DNA from: Mactra quadrangularis
Taxonomy: Eukaryota; Mollusca; Bivalvia; Venerida; Mactridae
DNA length: 64,000 bases
Reading direction: 5' to 3'
NCBI GenBank assembly: GCA_025267735.1
Contig: CM046299.1
Location: 35,230,887-35,294,886, forward strand
Each line of letters begins with the position of its first letter. Position 1 is the stretch's first letter. The position numbers and the translations under genes were made by a program. The notes under the pieces are model-generated. The model was not told the DNA's origin, did no database searches, and was given only the letters and a program-made list of their open reading frames with translations. Below, piece after piece: positions 10,258 to 21,209 of the stretch.

Positions 10258-13200
10258 TAGTAGTCCGGCCAACACCAAGGATGACCTTGCACGAAATGAT
10301 GTAGAAAATGTTATTCAATTTATTGGTAGACATGGTCTTACTGGTTCCAAATCCGATTGATGCCACTTTGTCATCCTTGGGCAACTCCCAGAATCCAAGA
10401 TGGCGACCAAGATGGCGGCTAGAGGCTAAATTATACATGCAAAATGTATTTTTACACATCATGTTCTTAAAATGAAGGACAAAAGTGATTTCAACATTTG
10501 TACATCTAGTTTGTTAAATTTTGTTATTCATATACAAATGTTTAAATTCAAAATGGCGGTCAAAATGGCGGACAAAGGCTTTTAGCCCAGTATATAAAGA
10601 ACAAACTGGCAGAAAGAGACTGAGTGGTGTAGAATTTTTTTTACTTATAAAATAGTTCATGTCATTAAAGAAACCGATTAATTTCACTAAGTTAAAAGTT
10701 ATTATAAACAATTATAAATCCAAAATGGCGGCTAAAATGGCGGATGTGATCTAATAGTTTAGTATATAATGTACATATATGAACGGAAACAAACACATGT
10801 GGGTTTAAGTTTCAATGTTTTTTGTTGTTGTTCTTTTAATCTTAAACTCTCCAGTTTGTAAAACTACCCACCTGGTCATCTAATAGCAACTCAAGATTCA
10901 AGGTGGAGTCCAAGATTACGGTTACGAAGCAAATTCAACCAGTTCTATTTTTAGCAATAATGTATTGTAAATAATGAAGTGTTTTCATAATGATAAAGTT
11001 ATTTTGATGAAGACGGTCGTATTAGCCTTCGGCCTCAGGCTATAATGACTGTCTTCAGCCAAATAACAGGCCATTATGAAAACACTTAATTCACTATGAT
11101 CGCAGATAGGGTCCCTATCAAAACACTCAGATTGTACCAACATTCAAAATGGCAGCATTTTTTTGTGGAAGAAAAACACTGCCTTCATGAGAAAACTCGG
11201 CCATTTTGACATTCGGATCCAATTAAAATGCATGAATCTCATATTAGCCAAGGTATTTATGAAAGGCCTTTTTTCCCATGATGGCCGAGTATTTGGATAT
11301 AATGCCGTAGTGAACGCCGTATCTATCAGCCCTGAATTTGAAGTCCAATATCATACAATTAATTAATAATGTTACTTATTTACTTGATTTAATGAAATGA
11401 AAATTTGATAAATAATTGGAATGAACAAACTAATTTAATTTCCAAATTGTATGCCATTTAAATAAAGAAAAACGGGAAAATAAAATGGGGTTAATATACA
11501 GTTTACACAACAATTTATTATAGGACCATTATGAATGGCAATCATTTTGTTTAAGATTGCAATATGTGTGGATATTTGAAAAGCTTATAATCCTTTTAGT
11601 TGAAAATTTTTGATGCAGTAAAAATAAACTGAAACATATAAATTGCAAAATAAGCATGTGCTATTTAAAAACGAGGAAGAAACTAATTAATTGAGTTTTT
11701 TTATTATCATTTCACAAACAATGATACAGTCTGACTTGACTAAACTAGACTAAATTAGAATAAAAATAATGCTTAAATGTTTAAGTTTGCTTCAGTCTAA
11801 TATTACATAACGATAGCACAATTTCTCTGGTCGTTTTTGTATATTGATAACAATTAACATGTTCAAGTGACAACACAAATTTCTGTTTGCAGAGTATTTT
11901 TCACTCAACACCCTAAGCACATCACATGCAATGGTAAACTTAACATATTAATGATTAATATCTTTAGAAAGTATCCAAGCGGGTACTAGCTTATGGCCAA
12001 AAGATAGCATAACTTTCTTCACTTTTGGTGAAGGATAGGTGAACCAGCGTTAAAAGCATATTTTACATCCATGCTAGCAATGTACTCTCTTTACATTGTC
12101 AATAACTGACTGACTTGTAACATTACTTTTTGAACGAATGTTAGTTGAACCCATTGTTACAGTGTCACTCTTACAAGATAGAAGAAAAATGAGTATCAGC
12201 ACACCAATGTCGTCAGATATTTTTGGTGCTCAGCAAATTAAAGCAACAAAAATAGATCATTTGTTGTACAATTTTGTTGTCTGTGCTTCTCCTACCAAGT
12301 CTTAAAGGTTAATGCGATTAAACATATTTGTTATTTACCGAAAAAATGGAGAATCACCATATCTTGCAATGCATCGTCTATAATGTTTGGAGTGGAACAT
12401 ATTTGAATATAACGTACGAGATTGACAAATTGTCTCGGCGTACCATCCTTCTTTGGGAAGACTTTGCAGTTGATAGTGAATATATTCCAATTGTGTATAG
12501 TTATCATGCCTGTTTGAACTTTTGACACTGATGCATCAGATATGTTATGTGTTCTTTCAAGATATTTAGACTTAAGTGAAACAAGACAATTCTAAATTTT
12601 CTACTTGGCCATGTTTTGTAATTGGTGAATCCCTTAAAATCACCATCTTGCACAGGGTAACACTATTTGCTAAATCATGAGCTGGACACTGGGTTCAAAT
12701 AGCAGTGTATACGCTTATAGAATTGGCATTTACGCGACTTAATTTCTCTCTGTCCTTGTAATTAAAAACAAATTATACTACAGACTTGTGATAAAATTTG
12801 CTTTAGATATTTCTCCTTTTTGATCAATGGATAGAGTCATTTACAATGAAATAAAGAACACTTATGATACAGTTGTGATATCTGATGTCAAGATCAAACT
12901 TGAAATCCTATTGCAATTTCTCTTATTTACTATCAAAATGTGTTACAATGTCAACAGAATTTCTATCAATTGCTTTGGCATTAATATATTCTTAGAATAC
13001 CTTGAAAGATAATAGAACATGCACACAATATGTTCAATATCATTTGTCTTTTTCTTTGTTTATAACCTCTTTTTAGTACATATTGATTATTGAAGTGACA
13101 AACATATATGTAAAAGTGGTCGTTATTCTAATTAAGGATATTAAAATATAGTATTAAACCTATATTGTTCAATAAATTAAATATTATCAGAATAGTGCCT

Positions 13201-14062
13201 CTAAATTTCCATCTTAGAAACAATTTGCTTCTTGAGTCAACTGACAAGCTATAGTATCAATGATTTAATATTCGCAAGAGCAAGAGATATAAAGAACCTA
13301 AACATGTTGCTGTATACCCATTAGTGTGGAGTTATGTCTATTTATGTGACTTGAAATTAACTTTCCAGCTCTTATAATTCATTTTGACCACCATCTTGGA
13401 TTCTTGAAGTTATCAAAGAATACCAGCGTGGCATCAATTGGTTACATAAACAAACGTAAAACAACAAAATAAAATGCATTGAAATCATTTTGTATACCCC
13501 AGTCTATGACTTAGCTCATTGTGGTTGATATATACCCGACAGCCAGTTATTTACGCCATTCTAGCCACCATCTTGGATTTGGGGGAATTGCCAAATGATG
13601 CCAGTGTAGCATCAACCAGTTTTATAAACTAAACTAAAGAGTAATTACAACGAAAATGCATTAAACTTTTTTGATATGACTCAGTGTACGATTCTGCTCA
13701 TTGTGTTTGATATTCCCGACAAATGTAGCTTTAATCCGCCATTTTGTCCGCCATCTTGGATTGGAAAAAATGAAGGGTTCCAAAATTGCATGAAATAAAA
13801 TTGCAGGTAATGTTAGACCAATTTTAGCTCTTTAAATTATCAGACTGTAAAAAAAGATGGACTTATTATACATTAATCAGCACTCGTCCGCCATTTTGTC
13901 CGCCATCTTGAATTTTGAAAGTTGCCCAAGAGTGCCGAAGTGGCATCATCCAGTTTCGTAAACTACAGTGTCTTAGCTTCAAGAAAATGCAAAAACATTT
14001 TCTACATCATTCCATGCACGGTTCAGTCGATTTTTGTAGTTTATATACCGGACATTTAGATC
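10258..14062. repeat. Diverged opposing repeats around AAGATGGCGG
   Basis: The left part (10258-10750) has units with (A)AAGATGGCGG(A/C), and the right part (13370-14062) has the same units reversed (CCGCCATCTTGGATT). Phrases such as ATGATGTAGAAAATG, GATGCCACTT and CTTGGGCAAC occur in the same order on the left strand and on the complement of the right side, so the ends are inverted copies of one unit of about 170 bp, repeated about four times on the right. The middle (about 11200-13350) is unique AT-rich sequence with no recognisable gene. It could be an old transposon with multi-unit inverted ends; no clean termini or target duplication were found. Confidence 0.65.
10978..11096. repeat. 119-bp foldback repeat
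   Basis: AGTGTTTTCATAATG at 10978-10992 is mirrored exactly at 11082-11096. Inside, GAAGAC(G)GTC and TTATTTTG pair with their partners around a TTCGGCCTCAGG centre. This is a small foldback MITE-like sequence within the larger repeat region. Confidence 0.75.
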
Positions 14063-14220
14063 GACTTCCCGCTGTGATCCGCTAAAACAAGAAAATCGGC
14101 TATTAAATCATTATTTTTCGGAATTTTGTACCAAAACTTGCTCATTTAATGTATTTTATTATATGCATTAATAAAATATTGAGTTTTGTTTGAAATAACG
14201 TATAATATTAATTTATCAGG

Positions 14221-14256
14221 TTGTTTTCGTGAAAAAATAGTTTTTCGCGAAAACAA
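14221..14256. promoter_or_regulatory. 16-bp inverted repeat with TTTTCGCGAAAA, upstream of the zinc-finger start codon
   Basis: TTGTTTTCGTGAAAAA is followed after 4 bases by its reverse complement with one mismatch. The right arm contains TTTTCGCGAAAA, close to an E2F-type site. It ends about 79 bp before the ATG at 14335, so it could lie in the promoter or the 5' leader. The core also resembles CACGAAAACAACTT of the 43-bp satellite. A regulatory role is inference. Confidence 0.35.
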
Positions 14257-14270
14257 GTTGAAAATACTCA

Positions 14271-14330
14271 ATGAGGATGGAAGAAGAGTTATGCCCCTTT
14301 TATAATTTACGCCATTTGTTTTCTAATTAA
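14271..14330 (+). other. Upstream ORF (19 codons) before the zinc-finger gene
   Basis: An ATG at 14271 opens a 19-codon frame that stops at 14328-14330, only 4 bases before the proposed start codon at 14335. If transcription begins upstream of it, this uORF would reduce translation of the main frame. Part of it (AGTTATGCCCCTTTT) resembles the GAGTTATGTCCC phrase of the repeat at 19846-20326, so it may derive from a repeat. Confidence 0.4.
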
Positions 14331-14334
14331 CAAA

Positions 14335-14371
14335 ATGAGGCCATACGAATGTGGACAGTGTGGCTATTTAA
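14335..14371 (+). CDS. Zinc-finger gene coding exon 1
   Basis: Twelve codons plus one base, beginning MRPYECGQCGYL, carrying the cysteine pair of finger 1. It ends at the consensus donor GTAAGT (14372). Too short to be found as an open frame; its reality rests on the perfect finger produced when it is joined to 17486. Confidence 0.8.
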
Positions 14372-17300
14372 GTAAGTTGACAATTCTATATATATTTTAG
14401 ATCACAATGAAGAATGCATTCCGTTACATTGATGAGTGTTTAATTTGCTCCCTGCATTTGAAGTCCTTACTTAGCGACTTGGTTGTTGTTGTTGTTGTTC
14501 TTGGTACATTAGTGTCCTGATAAACATTGTGACAATGATTGTCACAGTTATTGTAATATTGACTTTTGACTTGTTGTTGTACCAGTAAATGGCATATCAC
14601 AAAGATTTGATAAGATCGGGATCAAGTGATTTCTTCCTATTTTTTCATTGAACAATTTATACTTATAGAAAGATAGACCAAACTTGTTTCACCAATATTG
14701 CAATTGATCTTGAAATAGATATGTGTGCAAAGCTGCCAATGACATTGACATTGGTCTGATAGCTGCAGTCGCGTCTCTGGTGTGGGAATTTCTGGTTTTA
14801 GCATGGACAAACCGGTTCTGGAACCTTTAAAGTTTCAATGAGCCATTTTTAATCAATAAAACAATATTTTTAGAAAAACACATTAAAAACGCACCTTTTA
14901 ACCTTTATTCCACTTCTATCATATATTTGTTGATGTTTTATTTTTAAAACAAATCCAATCCTTCCAGAAAAAACACAACCATTCTCTGAAAACTGTCATG
15001 GTGGCTAAAAATAGATGACCTAATTTCGAACCTCTACTGTATTTGGCTATTTGTGAGGTTATAATTAGCTGTCACAAGACTTTGTGAGCAGAGGACAGGA
15101 ATGGGTACCTGCTATGTGCTTTTTTGTTATAACATACTTTAAAACAATATTTGATGGATTGTACTGACTGGGCGGAAAAAGGTAATAGGGATTTGCTTAA
15201 AAATATCCACCATAACAAAATATTCATTCTAATTATCTGTTTCTTGCGCATTGTTCTTGTTTGACAGCTGTAGTTGCCTCTGTTGTTTACCAAACATTTG
15301 TGCACATGAGTTGAAAACATCATACGCAATTACGTAGCAAAGTAAACAACTTTTTTATGAAAGGTTCGAGATCAGGTGAGGTTTGAGAACAGGTGTTTAT
15401 ATGATAGTAAGAATTTACTTGTGTCAGTATTTTCTTAAACCTCCTTTAATTTTGAGCCCCATTAGTTAAACATTTGAAATGAGCTGTCAAGTATATGTGG
15501 TCGTATTTTGTAACCAGGGACAAGGAAATCACCGGTTTTTCGGTTATCAGACCGATTTTTTCAGTTTGGACCGATTGAGATTTCAAAATCCTTTAAAAAA
15601 TCGGTCCAAGAAAAATTCGCTAATTTTGACCTCAAACCATTAATTTTCATAATTTTCAAGAAAACATATCGATAAAATATTATCAAACAACTATCAGTTG
15701 CTAAAACCCACTGTTTACTGATGTAATATCCTGCTTAATTGTCCACAGGTTACACATCAAGGACCCTGTATAACGTATCCATGGTTACAGGTATCATGTG
15801 GGGTTGAGACAGTGATATTTTTTTTGATTGAGCACAGCAAGGTACGCTTGATTTGCACTCGATTAATTTGAAGAACAGCAGAAGAATATGTTCTTACTTA
15901 ATCGTGTCCATCGAACCGATTAGGTTTTTCAATCGGTCTGTTTGAAACCTGTAAACTTGTAAAAAACAATAATCTTTTATAAAGAATGTTTTATGAATAA
16001 TTAAAGATTGATGTATTCGTTTAATCTTTAATTTGTTTGACTTGATTCATGATTTATTTTTACGTCTTAAATTGAGGTGTGAATAATAAGAAATTATCTT
16101 AGGACATGTATCTACGCAAATTCTTATTAATCGAAGGTACAGTTGTTGATGATCAAAATTCAACCCTCTCTTCTCCCTTCCTTGGTGAACAAAATTAATG
16201 ATTACTATTAAATTCCAAATTCAACGAAAATAATTTTCAAAACGAACATTTTGTCATTAAACTATTTATAAATGGTCTACTATGCATGATTTGATAATCT
16301 TTTGTGTTAAAAGAAACCGCTTGAACCATTGTGATGAGATGTTATACATTTTCGAGACCCATGCTAGATCGTCACTTTGTATGAGAAACGTTTTAATATA
16401 CGTGTGTAATTAAAAAGGCTTATCATTATTTTACGTTTTCTTTCTTTTTAGCGAACGACGCTTAAATGTGAGACATTTACTTTGGACCCATTTTTCTGTG
16501 CATGCGCAGTTAAAATCATTTCCCCACATGACAGTTTTCCAACAACATTAGAACTAGATGAAACAGCCTTTTTTTCAAGTTCTTTATTGAATGACCGACG
16601 ATTGCGGGGAGTAATTTCGGAAACCACGCTTTTATGCTAGATAGAAGTTAAGTTTAGTAAAAAATTAAACAAACAATGCCAATGTATCGTATGCCTTCCT
16701 AATAAAAGGGAGCAAAAAATAAGTACTAACATGGTCGTGAATAAAGTACAGTAAACGGTTGGGTCCATACGGTACATGTTAAAACCCATATCCGGTACTC
16801 GGACGGCTTTGGACCGATTGACTTTGGTGAATTTCCTGGTCCCTGTTTGTAACACTTATTGATTTAAAATTGATTTATTATTTAAAAACTTTTAAAAATT
16901 AGTGCTCTAACAACATCATGAATTATGTTGTAAACTACTTGGAAGAGCTACTTTGATTTGTCATGTCTGCTCATCTTAATGATTAACCTAGACTGACTAG
17001 CTAAGTAACAATTACTATGCCCTAGAGCAATCAATACAGATATACCTTCTTTGTCTATAAAATAGGTGTTAACAAAGTTCTAACAATCATGCAATGGGTG
17101 TCAAATTAAACATCAGCAATTAAAACAAACTAATTCAATATGTGTTAATCTTTTAACTGTTAAATCATTAATTTAATTTAATACATATTTGATTTTATTG
17201 AAAATGTTGGATTACATTACAAAAAATCTTATTCTTAAATAGCGCATACATGTAATCTTGGACCATGGAATAACATTCACTTCTGATCAAAATAGTAGGA

Positions 17301-18729
17301 TATTTATTATAGTCTTCTGGATTACATTGCTCAGTGACTATACCACATGACATTCTGTGATCAGTGTGGAACATATAACATAAAAAATCACGTCCTCAAG
17401 GTTGGTGATGAAACTAGTAATTATAAATAATTATACTCACATCACAATGTACCAAGTATTTCAATATTTCATTTTCTATTTACAGCTGTAGAGATATATG
17501 ATTTACATGAACATCTTAGAGCACACTGTGATTGTGTTGGTTACTTCTTTCATTTTAATCAGAAAATTGCCTACCCAAAATTACAAAACTATGATATTAT
17601 GACACAAACTGAGGACAAAGTGTGTATAGATGGACAGTGGGTGAGTGAATACCCTGAAATCAAAACAGAAGTGAATACATATGGTGATAATAATTGGGAA
17701 GATGAAAATACTGTTGATCATCAAGATTTTGGTGATATTGCAAAAACTGACAATATAGATGTATCTGTAGGATTTAATCAAGAAAGTATATTTGACAGTA
17801 AAGATATTTCAGTGTTTGCTGGTTGTTCAGATGCTACACCTTCTGTTGATGATAAATATACTTCAACTGTTGATTTCAGTGACTGGTCATCTGATAATGA
17901 TGATAATTTCATGCAGAGGTTAAAAAAGAAAGAAGGCAGCAAAGTGAAACTGATGAAGAAAAAATCTTCAAGTGAATTGAAAGTGAAACAAGAGTTTGCA
18001 GTTTCTTCTCCAAAGAAACGGAAAAGTGATGCTTCTAGAACAAAAGTGAATGATGATTTGATAGATAAAAAGAATCAACAGAAACAGCTTGGAACACTTT
18101 ATAAAATAGAATTTGATGAAAATGACATTGAAGTTCACACTTGTACAGTTTGCTCATTCCGATGTGAATCTAAAGATCAAATAATTGTTCATTTATCAGA
18201 ACACTGTGTGCGAAGCTCACAAATATGTGAAGTATGTGGACATGCTGTGGCTAATAAACAAGCATTAAGTAATCATAAAAAGAATTTTTGTGGAAGAAAA
18301 CATGAATGTGATATTTGTGGTGCCAAATTTCCTCGACCTAGTAGGTTGTTGGATCATTTACGTGTTCATAGTGGTGAATGTCCCTGGGTGTGTGATCAGT
18401 GTGGGAAAGCTTTTAGAACCAACCCACAACTCTCTAAACACCTAAAATGTGTACATTCGTCAATTAGAAACTATCAGTGTAGTCAATGTGAGAAATCATT
18501 TAAGATTCCTTGGTTGTTGAAAAAACATGAACGAACACACAACCAGATTTTACCGTATACTTGTCAGTTCTGTGGAAAAAGATTTACTTCTAAATGGAAT
18601 ATGAAAGCACATATGAGAAGACACACAGGAGAGAAACCATATCAGTGTGTTAATTGTGGTGAATGCTTTGCACACAATGTTGTTAGAAAGTCCCATCAAT
18701 CAAAATGTTTTTCTGTCCCATCTAGTTAA
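14335..18729 (+). CDS. C2H2 zinc-finger protein (two coding exons, 426 aa)
   Basis: Coding exons are 14335-14371 and 17486-18729, joined across a 3114-bp intron (donor A|GTAAGT, acceptor TTTACAG|). The join is in phase 1 and creates finger 1 with C6, C9, H22 and H26 in exact C-x2-C-x12-H-x3-H spacing, which neither exon encodes alone. Residues ~50-230 are acidic and Ser/Lys-rich with a PKKRK nuclear-localisation motif near 188. Seven further fingers or finger-like units follow from about residue 232 to the end, with TGEKP-type linkers late in the array; the third and the last end in Cys instead of the final His. This indicates a nuclear DNA-binding protein, probably a transcription factor. 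No KRAB, BTB or SCAN domain is present and orthology cannot be assigned. Additional 5' noncoding exons are possible. Confidence 0.85.
15515..16845. mobile_element. hAT-type non-autonomous element in the zinc-finger gene intron
   Basis: Ends are CAGGGACAAGGAAAT and the matching complement ATTTCCTGGTCCCTG. Identical 8-bp duplications TTTGTAAC sit at 15507-15514 and 16846-16853. An 8-bp duplication with CAGGG ends is the signature of the hAT superfamily. Subterminal sequence contains repeated GACCGATT motifs in both orientations. No transposase frame is present across 1331 bp, so it is a MITE-like derivative. Confidence 0.9.
17486..18729 (+). CDS. Zinc-finger gene coding exon 2 (last)
   Basis: It opens at the acceptor TTTACAG (17479-17485) with the second base of a split Thr codon and runs to TAA at 18727-18729. 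The histidine half of finger 1 (YDLHEHLRAH) lies upstream of the internal ATG at 17599, so starting translation at 17599 would lose a finger and 50 residues. The C2H2 tandem array is encoded without interruption from about 18142 to 18713. Confidence 0.9.
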
Positions 18730-19212
18730 TGTCTAATTGTCTATGCATTATATGTGTGCAAAGCAGCAAAGGTGTATACTATCATTTGACAACTTGGTGT
18801 ATTAGGTCAGGGTTTATTGAGACTTTATTTTGTTTATATTTTGGATTTACTGCAGATATATTTTTGCAATGTAGAGTCCAAATTCGAGTCAAGTTGGTCT
18901 GGGCACTCCCAAATATTTCTAAACTATTTAATTATTTTGCTAACAGAACTAGAATAATGATAAAAAATGACAAAATACTTTTGGTAATTTTAAAAGGTTT
19001 GTCTAAGTTATTGTTTATATTACTTAAATTGCTAATTGTTGTATTTTACTATTTATACTATTTTAGAATGTTTTATTTATGTTTAATTTATGTTTAAAGT
19101 GTTTATAATGCAATATATATATATCTGATGAGAAATTATTTGACAATATAATATTGGTATGTATTAGTATGATATGATATATGATATATGATATGAGTCA
19201 TTTTCAAGGTCT
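18730..19212. other. Probable 3' UTR of the zinc-finger gene
   Basis: AT-rich sequence after the stop codon. No AATAAA is seen before the SINE at 19226; the next one is near 19698 (TCAAATAAAATATC), so the transcript may run through the SINE. The small frame at 18729-19097 is hydrophobic by base composition only and is not supported. Confidence 0.4.
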
Positions 19213-19225
19213 ATATGGAGACAAA

Positions 19226-19520
19226 AAAAACCCGGGTCGATAGCGCAGTTGGTAGCGCGCCGGGATTTGGATACTCGTGCCCGAGGGGGTGCGGTTTCGA
19301 ATCCCACCTGGGGAGGTTATACCCTTCCGTGAAAATTTGACAATAATGTCGATTTTCCTCCATTGATTAGATAATATGGAGAAGTTTCCGGCCTTGTGGA
19401 AGGGTAGGTGAGTACTGGTTATAGACAATGGTCCAGGAAAGCTAGGTTAGGTGCGCTGGACGCCGTGAAATGACCTAAATTGTGTTGATACGGCGTTAAC
19501 TCCAATAGATAAATAAATAA
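19226..19520 (+). mobile_element. tRNA-headed SINE, copy 1
   Basis: The body begins CCCGGGTCGATAGCGCAG with A box TAGCGCAGTTGGTAGCG and B box GGTTTCGAATCCC, continues through a roughly 200-bp tRNA-unrelated region (CCTTCCGTGAAAATTTGAC ... TGGACGCCGTGAAATGACC) and ends in an AAATAAATAAAT tail. It is flanked by perfect 13-bp duplications ATATGGAGACAAA at 19213-19225 and 19521-19533, so it is a full-length retroposed insertion. Confidence 0.9.
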
Positions 19521-19845
19521 ATATGGAGACAAATATTTTTAAATACTCGGACTTCACTAAAATTATAATATGATGTAGTTTATTTTATGTCATTCTATAT
19601 TTTTTAAAAGCACTTGCTTGTTTCTTTTAAAGAGTAGCCTACTTTTGGATGTAATGTACCGAATAATGTATATTAGATCACTCTGACATTTATCAAATAA
19701 AATATCTCATTGCTGTGGCTATAAATAGAATGTGAGACATAAATTTTTATAAATATTGAATTTAATGTGCTATAGCTTTATACACTTTATGGTATTGTTA
19801 GAGATTAGATTTAATAAATCAAATATAGATGAAATTTTGTTGTTT

Positions 19846-20326
19846 TTTCCATTTTTAGCTCGACTTTTCAAAGAAAATGAGAGCTTATACTGTCACCCGG
19901 CTTCGGCGTTGGCGTTGCAAATCAAGGTTAAATTTTTACAAATTTTAATTACTTCAAAACTGTCAAAGATATTCAACTCAAACTTGGAATACTTATTCAT
20001 CATCACTTCCTCCATTTTACTATCAATGCCCATAACCCTAACTCCACTGTTTTAGGAGTTATGTCCCTTTTTTACTTAGAAAACATCCATAATCAAGGTT
20101 AAAATTTTTACAAATTTTAATTACTTCACAGCTGTCAAGGATATTCAACTTGAATTGGAATACTTCTTCATCATCGCTACCTCCACCTTACTAATACTAT
20201 CAATGCCCATAACCCTGGCTCCACTGTTTTAGGAGTTATGTCCCTTTTTTACTTAGAAAACATCCATAATCAAGGTTAAAGTTTTTACAAATTTTAATTA
20301 CTTCAATACTGTCAAAGATATTCAAC
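19846..20326 (+). repeat. Three-unit tandem repeat (~175 bp) with a hairpin head
   Basis: It opens with AGCTCGACTTTTCAAAG ... TGAGAGCT, which can fold as an imperfect hairpin, then CACCCGGCTTCGGCG. Three units follow, each starting AATCAAGGTTAAA (19919, 20091, 20269) and containing TTACAAATTTTAATTACTTCA and GAGTTATGTCCC. The third unit is interrupted by the SINE at 20339. A short head of the same family occurs at 63867-63895. I recall similar blocks as abundant in bivalve genomes. Confidence 0.75.
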
Positions 20327-20338
20327 TCAAAAAGTTTA

Positions 20339-20624
20339 TTTATTTATTTATTAGATTTAACGCCGTATCATCACAATTTAGGTCATTTTATGGCGTCCAG
20401 CGCACCTAACCTAGCTTTCCTGGACCATTGTCTATAACCAGTACTCACCTACCCTTCCACAAGGCCGGAAACTTCTCCATATTATCTAATCAATGGAGGA
20501 AAATCCACATTATTGTCAAATTTTCATGGAAGGATATAACCTCCCCGGGTGGGATTCGTACCGCACCCCCTCGGGCACGAGTATCCAAATCCCGGCGCGC
20601 TACCAACTGCGCTATCGATCGGGT
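20339..20624 (-). mobile_element. tRNA-headed SINE, copy 2 (opposite orientation)
   Basis: Same family as the copy at 19226, reversed: the AT-rich tail (TTTATTTATTTATT) is on the left and the tRNA head on the right. The duplication TCAAAAAGTTTA flanks it at 20327-20338 and 20625-20636. The B box is altered to GGTACGAATCCC. The two copies, about 810 bp apart in opposite orientation, could pair in a read-through transcript. Confidence 0.9.
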
Positions 20625-20846
20625 TCAAAAAGTTTAAAGATCATAGTTGATGACTTTGGATAATGTCTGATTAGTGGACTTTATTTATTTAAGCATACAG
20701 ATGTAGTAGAATAAATGTGCATAAATGATTATTTTAAAGCAGCAATTATTGCATTGTTCTAAGTATGACCTACTTGAATTGTTGTGATTGTGCGAAAACA
20801 AATCAAATGTTGTGTTCGCCTGTCCGGTTAACATGCTGTATCTGTA

Positions 20847-21023
20847 GGTCGATTGTTTGAAGTGTTTTGAACTGGAACAATGCTGTTCAACCTATAAAAC
20901 TAATATCACTGAACTGTTCTTTGTGTACAAACGTTGTTGGTTGATTGTTTTGAACCGGAACAATGCTGTTCAACCTATAAAACTAATATCACTGAACTGT
21001 TCTTAGTGTACAAACTTAGTTGG
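20847..21023. repeat. Two-copy tandem duplication (~84-92 bp)
   Basis: The phrase GGAACAATGCTGTTCAACCT followed by AAAACTAATATCACTGAACTG occurs twice, with an 8-base indel at the start of the units. Copies are nearly identical, so the duplication is recent. No coding content. Confidence 0.85.
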
Positions 21024-21209
21024 CGCCGGGAATCTCATTTTACTTTTTCAAGCCGAACACATTTAGTGCCTTCAGCGCTTTGATTTGATTATTCAATGAA
21101 AATTGGATTTTCATGTATACTTTATTTTAGTACATCATTTTGAAGATACATTTCATACAACGAAAGCTCTGCAGTCTATGTTTCTAGAAACGAAATCTTA
21201 TTCTACGTA

